A stretch of 15,145 nt of DNA from Marinosulfonomonas sp. PRT-SC04 (GTDB lineage Bacteria; Pseudomonadota; Alphaproteobacteria; Rhodobacterales; Rhodobacteraceae), in the NCBI GenBank assembly GCA_001321835.1, contig JPUR01000185.1, positions 1 to 15,145 of the forward strand. Direction: 5' to 3'. A model generated the notes under the pieces. That model had not been told where the DNA came from. It was given only the letters and a program-made list of their open reading frames with translations, and did not search any database. The translations under genes were made by a program, and so were the position numbers. Below, in pieces: positions 14,793 through 15,145 of this stretch. Every line of letters starts with the position of its first letter. Position 1 is the stretch's first letter.

Positions 14793-15010
14793 CGTGATTT
14801 GAAATTCTGAAACCTAACGTTTCGCTAACTTGACCGACCTACAACACCTATAATATCAATGGCTTACAGTGCATGGCGAAAATATGCTAACTATCTGCTA
14901 TCCTTAATGGCGCGAGTTAACCGCGAATCTTGGTGATGGCATAATTTTCAGGTGGCGTATCATGGATGTGATTCATGCATCCAATATTTCCAGGAAAGGA
15001 AAGATACGCC
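14793..15010 (+). other. Gene-free stretch containing the left end of an IS256-family element
   Basis: No coding frame of note lies between the terminator and the transposase start. The left end of the insertion sequence must fall in this stretch, but the terminal repeat cannot be placed without the other end. The last 57 bases hold an inverted repeat, GGCGTATC (14954-14961) and GATACGCC (15003-15010), with an inner GGATG/CATCC pair. The second arm touches the transposase start codon. Confidence 0.5.
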
Positions 15011-15145
15011 ATGACAGAGACTACAGTTACACCGCTCATGCGGCCAGGGGAATTTTGCGATCAGCTCACATCGGTTCTGCGCAGTGGCGCTCAGGCGTTG
15101 TTGGCCCAGGCCATTGAGGCGGAGGTTGCCAGTTTTATGGCCTGC
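15011..15145 (+). CDS. IS256-family transposase, N-terminal fragment cut by window edge
   Basis: The frame from ATG 15011 begins MTETTVTPLMRPGEF, continues with SVLRSGAQALLAQAIEAEVA and is still open after 45 codons at the window end. The segment before the edge is typical of the N-terminus of IS256-family (Mutator-like) DDE transposases, which usually run to about 400 residues. AGGAAAGGAAAG provides a strong ribosome binding site. The element's left end lies within the previous 200 bp. Whether the full transposase is intact cannot be seen. Confidence 0.85.
   Translation, partial: MTETTVTPLMRPGEFCDQLTSVLRSGAQALLAQAIEAEVASFMAC

Noticed and set aside
1..15145. CRISPR array, tRNA or rRNA genes, prophage or defence island
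   Set aside because: No regularly spaced repeats, no tRNA-like cloverleaf ends and no phage structural or defence motifs were seen on either strand.

Overview
The window looks like a chromosomal segment of a marine alphaproteobacterium of the order Rhodobacterales (roseobacter type). Evidence: a LipA beginning [11 protein letters not shown], a DUF6456/GafA-like protein divergent from a DUF6477-like small protein, a non-pyrrolysine MttB-like methyltransferase, a short FadL-type porin, and a MetA carrying Glu111. Base composition is moderate in GC for the group. Insertion sequences lie at both edges: an IS30-family transposase start at the left edge (minus strand) and an IS256-family transposase start at the right edge (plus strand).

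Left part (1-2300, minus strand): lipA is followed by a periplasmic substrate-binding protein gene of the NMT1/SsuA-TauA type that carries a frameshift. After it come about 13 codons that look like the start of the partner ABC ATPase, cut by the IS30-family element. This reads as an uptake operon in decay. aqpZ (2350-3033) diverges from lipA, and a Prx5-type peroxiredoxin (3181-3714) follows; both end in good intrinsic terminators.

Middle part (3790-7070): a GafA-like regulator (helix-turn-helix plus DUF6456) runs on the minus strand but is split into two overlapping frames exactly at the domain junction. It diverges from a DUF6477-like small gene across a spacer with a near-consensus CtrA site. 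GafA is the direct activator of gene transfer agent (GTA) production in Rhodobacterales, so this locus probably reports on GTA control. A trimethylamine-methyltransferase-family gene (minus strand) then diverges from guaA.

Right part (7100-14700, plus strand): guaA, a 56-nt palindrome, an antibiotic-biosynthesis-monooxygenase-fold protein with an EamA-family exporter in one operon, and a FadL-like outer-membrane protein behind a cluster of CGTCA half-sites. A tight operon follows: P-loop ATPase, metA (predicted acetyl-CoA specific) and polyphosphate kinase 2. Its 5' leader could fold two mutually exclusive hairpins, one covering the ribosome binding site. A TetR/WHG regulator, a repeat element, a terminator and the IS256-family transposase close the window.

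Most genes are ordinary housekeeping or accessory functions. The split gafA-like gene with its CtrA site, the metA-operon leader, the CGTCA cluster and the decaying ABC operon deserve the closest look. All identifications come from reading the sequence and from memory of the families; no database search was run.
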